A stretch of 37,225 nucleotides of DNA from Patescibacteria group bacterium (GCA_018895235.1 JAHIOM010000031.1:1-37225); one strand, 5' to 3'; positions 24,041-33,670 are shown, counted from the stretch's first letter. Notes: generated from the sequence alone by a model not told the origin. Made by a program: numbers and translations.

Positions 24041-24071
24041 CACTAAATTCTTACTTTATAAGGAATAAGAA

Positions 24072-24100
24072 AAAAACGCATCTTTTAAGGGTGCGTTTTG
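24072..24100 (+). terminator. Rho-independent terminator
   Basis: AAAACGCATC-ttttaag-GGTGCGTTTT. Confidence 0.8.
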
Positions 24101-24184
24101 AGTTTATATGTGTTAGGGCTTGAATATTTTTAAAAAAGTATTAATCTGAAACATTAGTTATTTGACAAAAGAAAGGAGCTTTTT

Positions 24185-24421
24185 ATGCTAAATCTAGGCG
24201 AAATTGACAAAATGGTACAAGGTTGGGGATTGCAGCTTGATTGTGTTGAGATAGAAAAACTTCTTGAACATTTACTTTGGGAATGTATGAATCCTGATGA
24301 ATTTCAGCAAAAATGCGAATTTATTTTTGATGATATAGTTATTTCTTTAATATGGGAGGAACAAAAAAGATCTGTTACGATTTGGCTTAAGGGTGGAAAA
24401 GAAATTTCAGTATCAGTATAA
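24185..24421 (+). CDS. Small hypothetical protein (78 aa)
   Basis: Strong RBS AAAGGAGC and an immediate downstream terminator. Confidence 0.6.
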   Translation: MLNLGEIDKMVQGWGLQLDCVEIEKLLEHLLWECMNPDEFQQKCEFIFDDIVISLIWEEQKRSVTIWLKGGKEISVSV

Positions 24422-24444
24422 AACCGAGGAAACTCGGTTTTTTG
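24421..24444 (+). terminator. Rho-independent terminator
   Basis: AAACCGAGgaaaCTCGGTTTTTTG. Confidence 0.85.
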
Positions 24445-24497
24445 TTGCTTGCAATATTCAGAAGTGATAAAATAAATACAACAACTAATATATTCCT

Positions 24498-24569
24498 GGA
24501 CGGTTGGCTCAGTGGTAGAGCGCTTCGTTCACATCGAAGAGGTCGCAGGTTCGAATCCTGCACCGTCCA
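24498..24569 (+). tRNA. tRNA-Val(CAC)
   Basis: GGACGGT/ACCGTCC acceptor; CTTCG-TTCACAT-CGAAG anticodon arm; canonical TTCGAAT T loop. Confidence 0.94.
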
Positions 24570-24603
24570 TTGAGCAAAATAATTAAATAAATTATTCATA
24601 ATT

Positions 24604-24945
24604 ATGGTAAACAAACTTTTAGGTTATATTCTACTTTTAGTGGGGTTAGTTATTATTTTCAGCACTCTTTTTGGCTCTTATAAGGTTTTTACGGGCGGGA
24701 TATCAGTGCCTGAACTTTTTACTGTCCCTAAAGAAGGAATTCCTTCGGGGGGTAAAGCACAGGATATACAAGCTCAACTAGAAGAAACTATTAGAAAACA
24801 GATTGGCGATATGTTGCCCGCTGATTCTGTGCCTAAACTTCTTAATTTAATAGCTTGGTCAATTTTAGCGGGAATTTTAATATTAGGAGGAGGCAAGATT
24901 GCAGGAATCGGCGTTAGGTTAATTTCAATAAGAAATAATCCTTAA
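24604..24945 (+). CDS. Small membrane protein (hypothetical)
   Basis: Two hydrophobic segments at the ends of a 113-aa ORF. Confidence 0.6.
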   Translation: MVNKLLGYILLLVGLVIIFSTLFGSYKVFTGGISVPELFTVPKEGIPSGGKAQDIQAQLEETIRKQIGDMLPADSVPKLLNLIAWSILAGILILGGGKIAGIGVRLISIRNNP

Positions 24946-24953
24946 TAAGCTAC

Positions 24954-25334
24954 ATGGTAGATAACATCTTAGTTTTATGGCTTTTTTGGCATTTTTATGA
25001 GATGCCTAAGTTTCTATTACAGGTTTGGAAAAATTTTATTTTGTTTGCTATAAACTTTTTCTCAACACCCTTGCTTTTAAAAACCTTATTTTCTCCGTGG
25101 CGAAGATATAATTGGAGCTATCCCAGGGGTTTTGATATTAGAGGATATTTGGAAACCATCATCTCCAACTTCTTTTCGCGGTTTTTAGGAGCGATTTGCC
25201 GAATAGTTTTAATTATAATTGGAAGTATTTTACAGATTTTCGTTGTTATCGTCGGAGCAATAATATTCTTGGGGTGGTTGATTTTACCGCTTCTAGTATT
25301 AATAGGGCTGCTATTTGTTTTAACCATTCTTTAA
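24954..25334 (+). CDS. Hypothetical multi-pass membrane protein
   Basis: Hydrophobic; 'LLLKTLFSPWRRYNWSYPRG' motif; close spacing to upstream gene. Confidence 0.65.
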   Translation: MVDNILVLWLFWHFYEMPKFLLQVWKNFILFAINFFSTPLLLKTLFSPWRRYNWSYPRGFDIRGYLETIISNFFSRFLGAICRIVLIIIGSILQIFVVIVGAIIFLGWLILPLLVLIGLLFVLTIL

Positions 25335-25474
25335 TATGCCCCGTTAGAAGTTCGTTTTTTATCAAACAAACAGCTAACGAGGCAGGAAAATATTTATTTC
25401 AATAATACTTTGTTCTGTTGATAGAAAAAATTTAAGAATAAAATTTTTTCGTGCAGGACTTCTAACGGGGTATG
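25335..25474. repeat. MITE-like element (about 132 bp) with CCCCGTTAGAAGT terminal IRs flanked by TATG direct repeats
   Basis: CCCCGTTAGAAGT 25339-25351, ACTTCTAACGGGG 25458-25470; TATG at 25335-25338 and 25471-25474. Confidence 0.75.
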
Positions 25475-28045
25475 CCCAATGATATAAATTTTAATTTAAA
25501 AGAGACACCAATTTTCCAAGCCTTAAAATGGGAAAGATTTCCTCTTTTTAGGTTTGCCAAATTTTTTAAGAACGCATTCTTTGTTTTGCTGATATTTTCC
25601 TTCTTTTTTATCGGTTTTTCTTTTTTGGGTATTTTATACTTTTCTACAGCGTTAAGAGCTTCACTCCTTTTTTTAATATTCTTTATCATTTTTTGGGAGA
25701 TATCTTTGTTTTTAAATACCAAAATTAAAACTCCGGAGTTAAGCGCAAAACTTAATGAGGTTGCAGCCGATCTCCCCTTAAACCCCAAAAACTACAATTT
25801 GGCTGAATTTTTAAGTTTTGAATCGGCTATGATTGTTTCAAACGCGATTAAATTTTGTAAGAAAAGGAAAATCTCTGAAGTTTCCGCCATGGCTTTGCTT
25901 AAATCAGCCCTAGAAGAAAGCGAGCAAGTGAGATATATTTTTTTACGTTTGGGGTTGAATTCAGATAGTTTACAACAAAATTTGAAAAATCATTTGGAAA
26001 AACTAGAAAAGAATAATTTATCTGCCCAAAAATTTGCAGAAGATTTTAATTTAGCAATGGTTGGAGCAATGAAAATGGCTCAACAAGGGAACCGCCAGAG
26101 GATAGAAGCAAGGGATATTTTGGTTGGAATTTCAAAAGCCGAATTTTTCAAAAGCATTCTGATAGAAGCAAGCCTCAAAATGGAAGATTTTGAAAATATA
26201 ACCTTGTGGTTTGATTATCTGAAAAGAAAAACTGAAGAAAGAAAAAAATTCTGGAATTATGACAATCTGACCGCTTACGGTTCTTTAGGAAAAGATTGGG
26301 CTACAGGATACACAATTACACTGGACCAATATTCTGTTGATTGGAGAAGATTAGTAAGGCGATGGCTCTTTAAGGCGATTATCGGTCATGAAAAAGAAAT
26401 TGAGCAGGTTCAAGCAGCTTTATCAAAGGTAGATGCCAATAATGTTCTGCTTATTGGAGAACCGGGCACAGGTAGAGAAAGTATTATTGAGGGTTTAGCC
26501 AGGAGAATTTATTTGGGCAAGGGGCTTCCCGAAATAAACCATTACCGAGTAGTAGAATTGGATATGACCACTCTTTTGTCCAGAATTACAGATCCCGAAG
26601 AAGTGGAAAGTACGCTAGATAAAATATTTCAAGAGGTTATTATGGCCGGTAATATTATTTTGGTGATTAAAGAATTCCACAATTATGTCGGTCAAGAGTT
26701 CCCGCAGCCCGGCGCGGTTGATATCTCCGGCATTATCGGAAAATATCTTAATATTCCTCAATTCAAATTTATTGGCATTACTACTTATGGCGGTCTTCAT
26801 ACGCGTATTGAAAAAAATTCTTCTTTGTCTGAAATGTTTACAAAAATTGAAGTTTCCGAAGTCTCGGAAGCGGAAACCATCAGAATATTACAAAACTTAG
26901 CGCTTGAGTTGGAATGGAAGTATAAAGTTTTTATTACTTATCCGGCAATTAGAGAATTAATAATTTTTGCCGGGCGCTATATGCCCAATGCGCCTTTTCC
27001 TCAAAAAGCCCTAAACCTTCTGCAGGATACGGCGGTTTACGTTGCGAGGTCTATCAAAGAAAAAATAGTTTTACCGGAACATGTTGCCAAGGTTGTTTCC
27101 ACAAAAACTGAAATTCCGGTTGGCAAATTAGAATTCCAAGAAAAAGAGATTCTGCTTAATTTAGAAAAATTGATTCACCAGAGAATCGTTAACCAAGAAG
27201 AAGCGGTAAAAGAAATTTCTATTGCGATGAGAAGGGCTAGGGCCGGCATTGCTTCTAAAAAACGGCCAATGGGTAATTTCCTTTTTTTGGGGCCTACCGG
27301 GGTGGGAAAAACAGAAACCTCCAAGGTTTTGGCTGATGTTTATTTTGGCGGCGAACAAAAAATGGTTAGATTAGATATGTCAGAATTCCAGGCGATTGCC
27401 GATATCCCAAGATTAATCGGCAGGCCGGGCGAAGAAGGTTTATTAACCACGCCGGTAAGAGAAAGTCCGTTTTCTCTGCTTTTAATAGATGAAATTGAAA
27501 AAGCCCATCCTAATATTCTAAATCTCTTCTTGCAGGTTTTGGACGAAGGTCATCTTACCGACGGTCAGGGAAGAAAGGTAATGTTTACCAATACTATTAT
27601 TATTTGTACTTCCAACGCCGGATCTAAAATGATTTGGGCGGCAGTTGATAAAAACAAACCGGTTAATAAAGAAAATCTCTTTGAAAAACTTTTTGAAGAA
27701 GGCGTTTTCAGACCGGAATTTATCAATCGTTTTGATGCAACGGTAATCTTTAAACCCCTAAGCAAGGAAAACCTTTTGGACATTGCCCAACTGATGCTTG
27801 ACTCTTTAAAGAAAAGTTTAAAAGAAAAAGATATTGAGTTTATTATTACAGACCCTCTTAAAAAAAAGATTGTTGAACTTTCCTACAAACCCGCTTTTGG
27901 CGCAAGGGAAATGAGAAGAGCAATCCAGAACAATATTGAGAATGTTGTTGCCCAGGCGCTTTTGTCAGATACTATTAAAAAAGGCGATTCGTTTGAAATT
28001 TCAGCAGATGATTTCACCCTATTAAAGGTCGAAAATAAAGAATAA
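25472..28045 (+). CDS. Membrane-anchored ClpC/ClpB-like AAA+ ATPase with degenerate D1 and intact D2
   Basis: D2 Walker A GPTGVGKTETSK, Walker B LLLIDEIEKAH; D1 'GEPGTGRES' and 'IILVIKEFHNYVG'; two N-terminal TM segments. Confidence 0.9.
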   Translation: MPNDINFNLKETPIFQALKWERFPLFRFAKFFKNAFFVLLIFSFFFIGFSFLGILYFSTALRASLLFLIFFIIFWEISLFLNTKIKTPELSAKLNEVAADLPLNPKNYNLAEFLSFESAMIVSNAIKFCKKRKISEVSAMALLKSALEESEQVRYIFLRLGLNSDSLQQNLKNHLEKLEKNNLSAQKFAEDFNLAMVGAMKMAQQGNRQRIEARDILVGISKAEFFKSILIEASLKMEDFENITLWFDYLKRKTEERKKFWNYDNLTAYGSLGKDWATGYTITLDQYSVDWRRLVRRWLFKAIIGHEKEIEQVQAALSKVDANNVLLIGEPGTGRESIIEGLARRIYLGKGLPEINHYRVVELDMTTLLSRITDPEEVESTLDKIFQEVIMAGNIILVIKEFHNYVGQEFPQPGAVDISGIIGKYLNIPQFKFIGITTYGGLHTRIEKNSSLSEMFTKIEVSEVSEAETIRILQNLALELEWKYKVFITYPAIRELIIFAGRYMPNAPFPQKALNLLQDTAVYVARSIKEKIVLPEHVAKVVSTKTEIPVGKLEFQEKEILLNLEKLIHQRIVNQEEAVKEISIAMRRARAGIASKKRPMGNFLFLGPTGVGKTETSKVLADVYFGGEQKMVRLDMSEFQAIADIPRLIGRPGEEGLLTTPVRESPFSLLLIDEIEKAHPNILNLFLQVLDEGHLTDGQGRKVMFTNTIIICTSNAGSKMIWAAVDKNKPVNKENLFEKLFEEGVFRPEFINRFDATVIFKPLSKENLLDIAQLMLDSLKKSLKEKDIEFIITDPLKKKIVELSYKPAFGAREMRRAIQNNIENVVAQALLSDTIKKGDSFEISADDFTLLKVENKE

Positions 28046-28060
28046 TTATTTTAAAATATT

Positions 28061-29161
28061 ATGGAACAATTACCAAATCAGCCGACCTATGGTAGTACAA
28101 TGCCATCAATGCCCGTTCCAACAAAAAAATTAGGACTTTTAATCAGAGTTATAAGTATTGTAGTACTTTTAGGAGTAGTTGGCGGGGGTGCACTTTTGGC
28201 AACAAGAGTTTGGGATCCTCTTTGGAGTCCCTTCAGGCCCAGTCCGGAAGAAGTTATAAGTGAAGCATTTAACAAAATGCAGTTATTAAAAAGCAGCCAC
28301 TCTGAAATAAAATTAGTTGTAGATACTAAAGATACTGATCCTCAGAAAGTATCACTAACCCTAAGTGGTAATTCTGATAACAACGATCCTGAAAATATTA
28401 AATCAGACGTTAAATTTAATCTTTCGGTTGTTGGGGAAAATAGTTTTTCTTTGGGTGGCGATTTTAAAATGATTGGCAAAGATGGCTATTTTAGAATTTC
28501 CGAAATTAATGTACCCGACATAGAAACATTATTTGTAATGGGTTCGGGGATTGACCTTAATACTATAAAAGAAAACTGGATTAAATTTCCGCTAGGAGAT
28601 CAATTTACAAATCAAACAGCAGAAACCAAATCTTTCCAAGAAACAATAACCAGGATGGTTTCGGAAAATAAGGTCTATACTTTAAATCAATTGCCAGATC
28701 AAAAAATTGAAGGACAAAAGATATATTGCTATTTAGCTGTTCTAGATAATGAAAAGACCGCTAAACTGTTAGCGGACATAATAGTAGAGTCAATGAAACA
28801 GTCCGGCCAGTCAGGGCAGGAAATGGCAATACTATTAGGTGGAGGTGCCATAAAAGGAATGGTAGAAGAATTTTTAAATAAGGTTGGAGAGATTAATTTT
28901 GAGCTTTTAGTGGGAAAAGAAGACAACTTACTTCACGGTCTTAATTTTAATAAAGTAATAGAACTAACTAACTTTGAAGCAGGAAGGAAAGGAATGGCAA
29001 GTATTGATTTTGAAATAAGTAATTCAAAGTTTAATCAACCGGTTGCAATTGAAGCGCCAATAGATTACAAAAACTTTGAAGAAGTATTTCCGCCAGAGCT
29101 TATTTCTTTGTTAATGATGGGCAACATACCGCAAGCACCAATGTTTCCTCTGGCTAACTAG
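28061..29161 (+). CDS. Membrane-anchored hypothetical protein
   Basis: N-terminal Pro-rich segment, one TM, extracytoplasmic domain 'SEAFNKMQLLKSSHSEIKL...'. Confidence 0.7.
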   Translation: MEQLPNQPTYGSTMPSMPVPTKKLGLLIRVISIVVLLGVVGGGALLATRVWDPLWSPFRPSPEEVISEAFNKMQLLKSSHSEIKLVVDTKDTDPQKVSLTLSGNSDNNDPENIKSDVKFNLSVVGENSFSLGGDFKMIGKDGYFRISEINVPDIETLFVMGSGIDLNTIKENWIKFPLGDQFTNQTAETKSFQETITRMVSENKVYTLNQLPDQKIEGQKIYCYLAVLDNEKTAKLLADIIVESMKQSGQSGQEMAILLGGGAIKGMVEEFLNKVGEINFELLVGKEDNLLHGLNFNKVIELTNFEAGRKGMASIDFEISNSKFNQPVAIEAPIDYKNFEEVFPPELISLLMMGNIPQAPMFPLAN

Positions 29162-29216
29162 CTTTGGCCAATTTTACTGTGCGAAAGATATAAAAGGGTA
29201 AAAACTACTAGAAACA

Positions 29217-29246
29217 AAAAACCAGCTAAATTAGGCTGGTTTTTTG
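29217..29246 (+). terminator. Rho-independent terminator
   Basis: AAACCAGC-taaatta-GGCTGGTTTTTTG. Confidence 0.85.
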
Positions 29247-29262
29247 TTCTATTAATAGCAGA

Positions 29263-29412
29263 TGTGGATTAGCTGTGGAAAATTATGCTTATTTACGAAC
29301 AAAATAGGGTGGTGTTATAAAGTGTTGACCCTGACCTATAAAGTGGGGTATAAAGGATATGAGGTGGATAATTGTGGATAACTGTGGGAAAAGTAAGGGA
29401 ATCTGTGGATAA
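29263..29412. promoter_or_regulatory. mraZ upstream region with DnaA-box-like cluster and AAAGTG repeats
   Basis: TGTGGATAA (= TTATCCACA) at 29373-29381 and 29404-29412, near matches at 29263, 29274, 29363, 29383; AAAGTGT 29319 and AAAGTGG 29340; -35 TTGACC 29325, -10 TATAAA 29349. Confidence 0.6.
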
Positions 29413-29433
29413 CTCAAATAAGCTTAATTCTTT

Positions 29434-29850
29434 ATGTTTACTGGAGAATATAGATATAAAATTGATGTTAAAAAAAGATTGGCTCTTCCAAGTAAATTTA
29501 GGAAGGAACTTGGCGCAAAAGTTGTAATTACTAAAGGTATAACCAAATGCTTGGTTGTTTATACAAAAAACGGTTGGGAAGAAATGTTGGGTAAGTTGGG
29601 CGGGCTTCCGATTACTGAACCCGAAGCGCGCGGTTTCGCTCGAGTTATACTGGCCGGAGCAATGGAAGTTGGTTTAGACAAATTAGGTAGAATTCTTATT
29701 CCCGATTATTTAAAAAAATACGCCGATTTTAAAAAAGAAGTTGTAATTTGCGGACTTAACAAAGAATTGGAAATTTGGGATGCAAAAAAGTGGGATGAAT
29801 ATATAACCAAACAGGATGAAAAAATGAACAAAGGTGAAAAGAAAAATTAA
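29434..29850 (+). CDS. mraZ: Transcriptional regulator MraZ
   Basis: MFTGEYRYKIDVKKRLALPSKFRKEL...LDKLGRILIPDYLKKYA. Confidence 0.95.
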   Translation: MFTGEYRYKIDVKKRLALPSKFRKELGAKVVITKGITKCLVVYTKNGWEEMLGKLGGLPITEPEARGFARVILAGAMEVGLDKLGRILIPDYLKKYADFKKEVVICGLNKELEIWDAKKWDEYITKQDEKMNKGEKKN

Positions 29851-29868
29851 TCCCGTTTCTAATTAAAA

Positions 29869-30750
29869 ATGCATATACCAGTTTTTCAAAAAGAGGTTCT
29901 AAAATATTTAGACCCGAAACCGAATGAAAATTTTATTGATTGCACAATAGGTCACGGAGGTCATGTAAAGAATATTTTAGAAAAGACGGGTCCGAAAGGG
30001 AAGGTCCTAGGGATAGATTTAGATTTAGAACAAATTAAAATTTGTCAGTCGCAACTAGAAGCGTTTAAAGAAAGAATAATATTAGTTAATAGTTCTTACA
30101 CAAACTTAAAAGAAATTATTGAAAAAAACAACTTTCAGCCAGTGCATGGCATTCTAATGGACCTCGGAATGTCCAGCTGGCATTTAGAAAACTCTGGTAG
30201 GGGATTCTCGTTTTTAAAAGATGAACCCCTTGATATGAGATATTCCGCAAGAAATTATTTAACAGCACGCGAAATATTAAACAACTGGAGCCAGCAAGAG
30301 ATTGAAAGAATTATAAAAGAATACAGCGAAGAAAAATTCTCCAGAAGAATCAGCCAGAAAATTGTTGATTCAAGAAAAAAAGAAGCAATAGAAACAACAT
30401 TTGATTTGGTAAAAATTATTCACCAAGCACTACCGCTGAATTATTCAAAGCAGAAAACCCATTTTGCCACCCGCACCTTCCAGGCCTTAAGAATCGTAGT
30501 TAACGACGAATTAAACAACTTAAAAAAAGTTTTACCGCAGATTGTCGAAATTCTGGAAGCCGGAGGCAGAATAGCGATAATATCCTTCCATTCCTTGGAA
30601 GATAGGATAGTAAAAAAATTTTTCAGAGAAAAAGGAAAAGAAGGAATAATAAAAATTTTAACAAAAAAGCCGATAACAGTCTCGTTCCAAGAAATTAATA
30701 TTAACCCGCGAGCGAGATCCGCCAAATTGAGAGCGGCTATAAAAAATTAA
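29869..30750 (+). CDS. rsmH: 16S rRNA (cytosine-N4)-methyltransferase RsmH
   Basis: HIPVFQKEVLKYL...DCTIGHGGH...ILMDLGMSSWHLENSGRGFSF...FATRTFQALRIVVNDEL...SFHSLEDRIVK. Confidence 0.96.
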   Translation: MHIPVFQKEVLKYLDPKPNENFIDCTIGHGGHVKNILEKTGPKGKVLGIDLDLEQIKICQSQLEAFKERIILVNSSYTNLKEIIEKNNFQPVHGILMDLGMSSWHLENSGRGFSFLKDEPLDMRYSARNYLTAREILNNWSQQEIERIIKEYSEEKFSRRISQKIVDSRKKEAIETTFDLVKIIHQALPLNYSKQKTHFATRTFQALRIVVNDELNNLKKVLPQIVEILEAGGRIAIISFHSLEDRIVKKFFREKGKEGIIKILTKKPITVSFQEININPRARSAKLRAAIKN

Positions 30751-30767
30751 AACTAAAAATTATCTCT

Positions 30768-31106
30768 ATGACTACTCATACTCTCACTCATTCATTCCCG
30801 TTTTCTTTAATTAAACTGCCAAAGATTAACTGGAAGGCGTTTTTATTATTAAATTTTTGCGTATTGCTGTTTCTTACGGTTTTTTATGCTCTCCAAATAA
30901 ATAATATAACTAATGGCAGTTATTTGATAAAAAGCTACCAAAAGAAAATAGAAACGCTTTTGCAGGAAAATAATAACTTAGAAATAAATCTCGCTCAGAT
31001 TAGTTATTTAGAGAATGTTCAGGAAAAAACAGCAGAATTGGGTTTTGAAAAAATTCAAACGATTAAATATATTCAAATTTTAGACAACTCGCTAGCAAAG
31101 AAGTAA
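30768..31106 (+). CDS. FtsL-like small membrane protein
   Basis: Single TM followed by a coiled-coil-like segment, between rsmH and ftsI. Confidence 0.6.
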   Translation: MTTHTLTHSFPFSLIKLPKINWKAFLLLNFCVLLFLTVFYALQINNITNGSYLIKSYQKKIETLLQENNNLEINLAQISYLENVQEKTAELGFEKIQTIKYIQILDNSLAKK

Positions 31107-32786
31107 ATGAAAAATTGGAGAATCTACTTAATTCTTATATTTATTATTCTTTTCGGGGCGGGTATTATTATCCGCTTGTTTGATCTTCAAATTCTTAAAC
31201 ATAAGTTTTATCAATCCCAGGCCCTAGGTCAACAAACTGTTTTTGAAGAAATAGAAGGAGCTAGGGGTCGGGTATTTTTCAAAGATGCCGCGAAAAACTT
31301 AGCGGTAAATAATAATAATTGGCTTGTTTACGTCGATCCTCAAAAAATTGAAGATGGAAAAGGGGTTGCCGAAAGATTAAGCGAAATCATAGAAATTTCA
31401 AACAGCCAAATATTGTCAAAAATTGAGAAAGAAAACACTTCTTACGCGATCATAAAAAATAAACTGACAGAAGAAGAGGTTAACCAAATAAATAATCTTA
31501 AATTAAAGGGCGTATATTTAGACCGGTTTCCCGGAAGATATTATCCGCAAGAGAAAATAGCTGCTTCGGTTATTGGTTTTGTTGGAGGTGATCAAATAGG
31601 CCAGTATGGATTAGAGGGATATTACGAAGAAATTTTAAAAGGCGAAAAGAGCTTTAAAGAAGAACCGCTAACACTTATTATTTTTAATCCTGAAAAACTT
31701 GAACCAACCAGCTTAGACGGTTCAGACCTTTATTTAACTATTGATTATAGCGTTCAATTAGAAGCCGAATCTCTATTAAATGAGGCGAAAGAAAAATTTA
31801 ATATAGACAGCGGCCAAATTATAGTTTTGGAGCCAGATACGGGAAAAGTTGTGGCAATGGCTGATTTTCCCAGCTTTGACCCCAACCAGTATCCAAAAGA
31901 AAAAGACCTCGGTATTTTTCAGAACAGCACAACCCAAAAGATATTTGAACCGGGATCTGTTTTAAAGCCCATTACTATGGCTATTGCCCTAAATGAAGGG
32001 AAAATAACACCTGATACTACTTATGTTGACGAGGGATTTGTAAAGGTTGGCATATCAACCATTTATAATTTTGACAAAACTAAGAAATACGGAGTGCAAA
32101 CAATGACCCAAGTGTTGGAAAGGTCGCTTAACACTGGCGCGGTTTTCGTTTCAAGATTAATTGAACCCAATGTTTTTCTGGATTATCTTGATAAATTCGG
32201 GCTCGTAGAAAAAACGGGAATTGATTTGCAGGGCGAGGTTTACTCCCGCAATGAAAACCTAAGGAACGGCAGAGAAATTAATTTTGCAACAGCAAGCTTT
32301 GGCCAGGGCATTGAGATGACGCCGATTCAGTTAGCCAGAGCCTTTTGTGTTATTGCTAATGGCGGGAAATTAATAAAACCCTATGTTGTTGATAAAATTG
32401 TTGATAGCCAAAAAGAGGAAACCGAAACTAACCCCAAAATTATTAAAGAGGTAATTAGCCAGCAAACAACCTCCCAACTGACTACAATGTTAATTAGTGC
32501 GGTTGAGAATGGTTTTGCTAAAAAAGCAAAGGTTTCCGGTTACTATGTGGCCGGTAAAACCGGGACAGCCCAAGTTCCTTATGAAGACAAGAAGGGTTAT
32601 TATCCCGACAAAACAATCCATAGCTTTGTTGGTTTTGCTCCCGCTTTAAATCCTAAATTCGTAATATTGGTAAAATTAGACAATCCAAAAGACAGCAGTT
32701 CTGGCGAAACAGCCGCCCTCACTTTTTCTAAATTAGCCCAATACATCCTTAATTATTGGCACATACCGCCAGATTATGAGCAATAG
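31107..32786 (+). CDS. ftsI: Penicillin-binding protein 2 / FtsI
   Basis: EPGSVLKP (SxxK), RSLNTGAVF (SxN), AGKTGTAQ (KTG). Confidence 0.94.
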   Translation: MKNWRIYLILIFIILFGAGIIIRLFDLQILKHKFYQSQALGQQTVFEEIEGARGRVFFKDAAKNLAVNNNNWLVYVDPQKIEDGKGVAERLSEIIEISNSQILSKIEKENTSYAIIKNKLTEEEVNQINNLKLKGVYLDRFPGRYYPQEKIAASVIGFVGGDQIGQYGLEGYYEEILKGEKSFKEEPLTLIIFNPEKLEPTSLDGSDLYLTIDYSVQLEAESLLNEAKEKFNIDSGQIIVLEPDTGKVVAMADFPSFDPNQYPKEKDLGIFQNSTTQKIFEPGSVLKPITMAIALNEGKITPDTTYVDEGFVKVGISTIYNFDKTKKYGVQTMTQVLERSLNTGAVFVSRLIEPNVFLDYLDKFGLVEKTGIDLQGEVYSRNENLRNGREINFATASFGQGIEMTPIQLARAFCVIANGGKLIKPYVVDKIVDSQKEETETNPKIIKEVISQQTTSQLTTMLISAVENGFAKKAKVSGYYVAGKTGTAQVPYEDKKGYYPDKTIHSFVGFAPALNPKFVILVKLDNPKDSSSGETAALTFSKLAQYILNYWHIPPDYEQ

Positions 32787-32825
32787 AATAAATAATTCAT
32801 TACTATCGTAATTATAATAAGTCGT

Positions 32826-33488
32826 ATGGATTTTTTAACTAAAATTATTATTCGCTTTAAAAAGATCAAGATTATTTTGGTCACAGGAAAGGGAAGGGGT
32901 TATACTTCAGAAGTGATCTGGCAGGTTTTAAATACTAAATTTCAACCAAAAAAACTTATTGAGAAAACGCCCAGCCTTTCTGATGTTTTATCAAACAATC
33001 TTTTTATTATTGAAACAGATTTTAAAAACCGAAAGATTTTCAAAAAATTAGTAAGTTTTGCAAAGCTTTCGCAACTGCCAGTTTTGGTAGCAACCCACAT
33101 TGGTGTTGTGCCAGAACATTCTGATTTTTTTGCAGGTGATAAAAAAGAAGCAGCTGAAATTCAAAGATTCGCCCAACTTATACCGCCTTATGGCTTTTTA
33201 ATTTTAAATTTTGATGATAAAACAATCAGAGCGATAGACAACGCTACAAATTTAAAAAACTTTACCTTTGGTTTCCAAGAAGGCGCAGATTTTAGGGCCA
33301 GCGATGTCCATACCAACACGGGCACTAATTTCAAAATTAACTATAAAGGGAAGATTATACCTGTTTGGCAGGAAAAACTCATTGGGAAGGAGTATATTTA
33401 CAGCTCTCTTGCGACAAGCTGCGTAGGAATAGTGCTGGGATTGAATTTTGTAGAAATATCCGAGGCGCTGAAAAACTGCAAATTATAG
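32826..33488 (+). CDS. Mur ligase (MurF-like) family fragment, truncated with degenerate P-loop
   Basis: 'LILNFDDKTIRAIDNATNLKNFTFGFQEGADFRASDV' resembles the Mur ligase central domain; P-loop position reads VTGKGRGYTSE. Confidence 0.6.
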   Translation: MDFLTKIIIRFKKIKIILVTGKGRGYTSEVIWQVLNTKFQPKKLIEKTPSLSDVLSNNLFIIETDFKNRKIFKKLVSFAKLSQLPVLVATHIGVVPEHSDFFAGDKKEAAEIQRFAQLIPPYGFLILNFDDKTIRAIDNATNLKNFTFGFQEGADFRASDVHTNTGTNFKINYKGKIIPVWQEKLIGKEYIYSSLATSCVGIVLGLNFVEISEALKNCKL

Positions 33489-33511
33489 AGGTGAGGTTTG
33501 ATTTTAACGTA

Positions 33512-33538
33512 ATGCCGTCCAAATTGGCGGTATTTTTG
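33512..33538 (+). terminator. Rho-independent terminator
   Basis: ATGCCG...CGGTAT followed by TTTTTG. Confidence 0.65.
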
Positions 33539-33589
33539 TTCTCGACAAAAGACAATTTTTATGGTAATTTAAATTTGAAAATTATTCAC

Positions 33590-33665
33590 GCCGCCTTCGT
33601 CTAGCCCGGTTTAGGACATCTCGTTCTCAACGAGAAGACCGCGGGTTCAAATCCCGCAGGCGGCA
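33590..33665 (+). tRNA. tRNA-Glu(CTC)
   Basis: GCCGCCT/AGGCGGC acceptor; TCTCG-TTCTCAA-CGAGA anticodon arm; T loop TTCAAAT. Confidence 0.94.
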
Positions 33666-33670
33666 CATTT

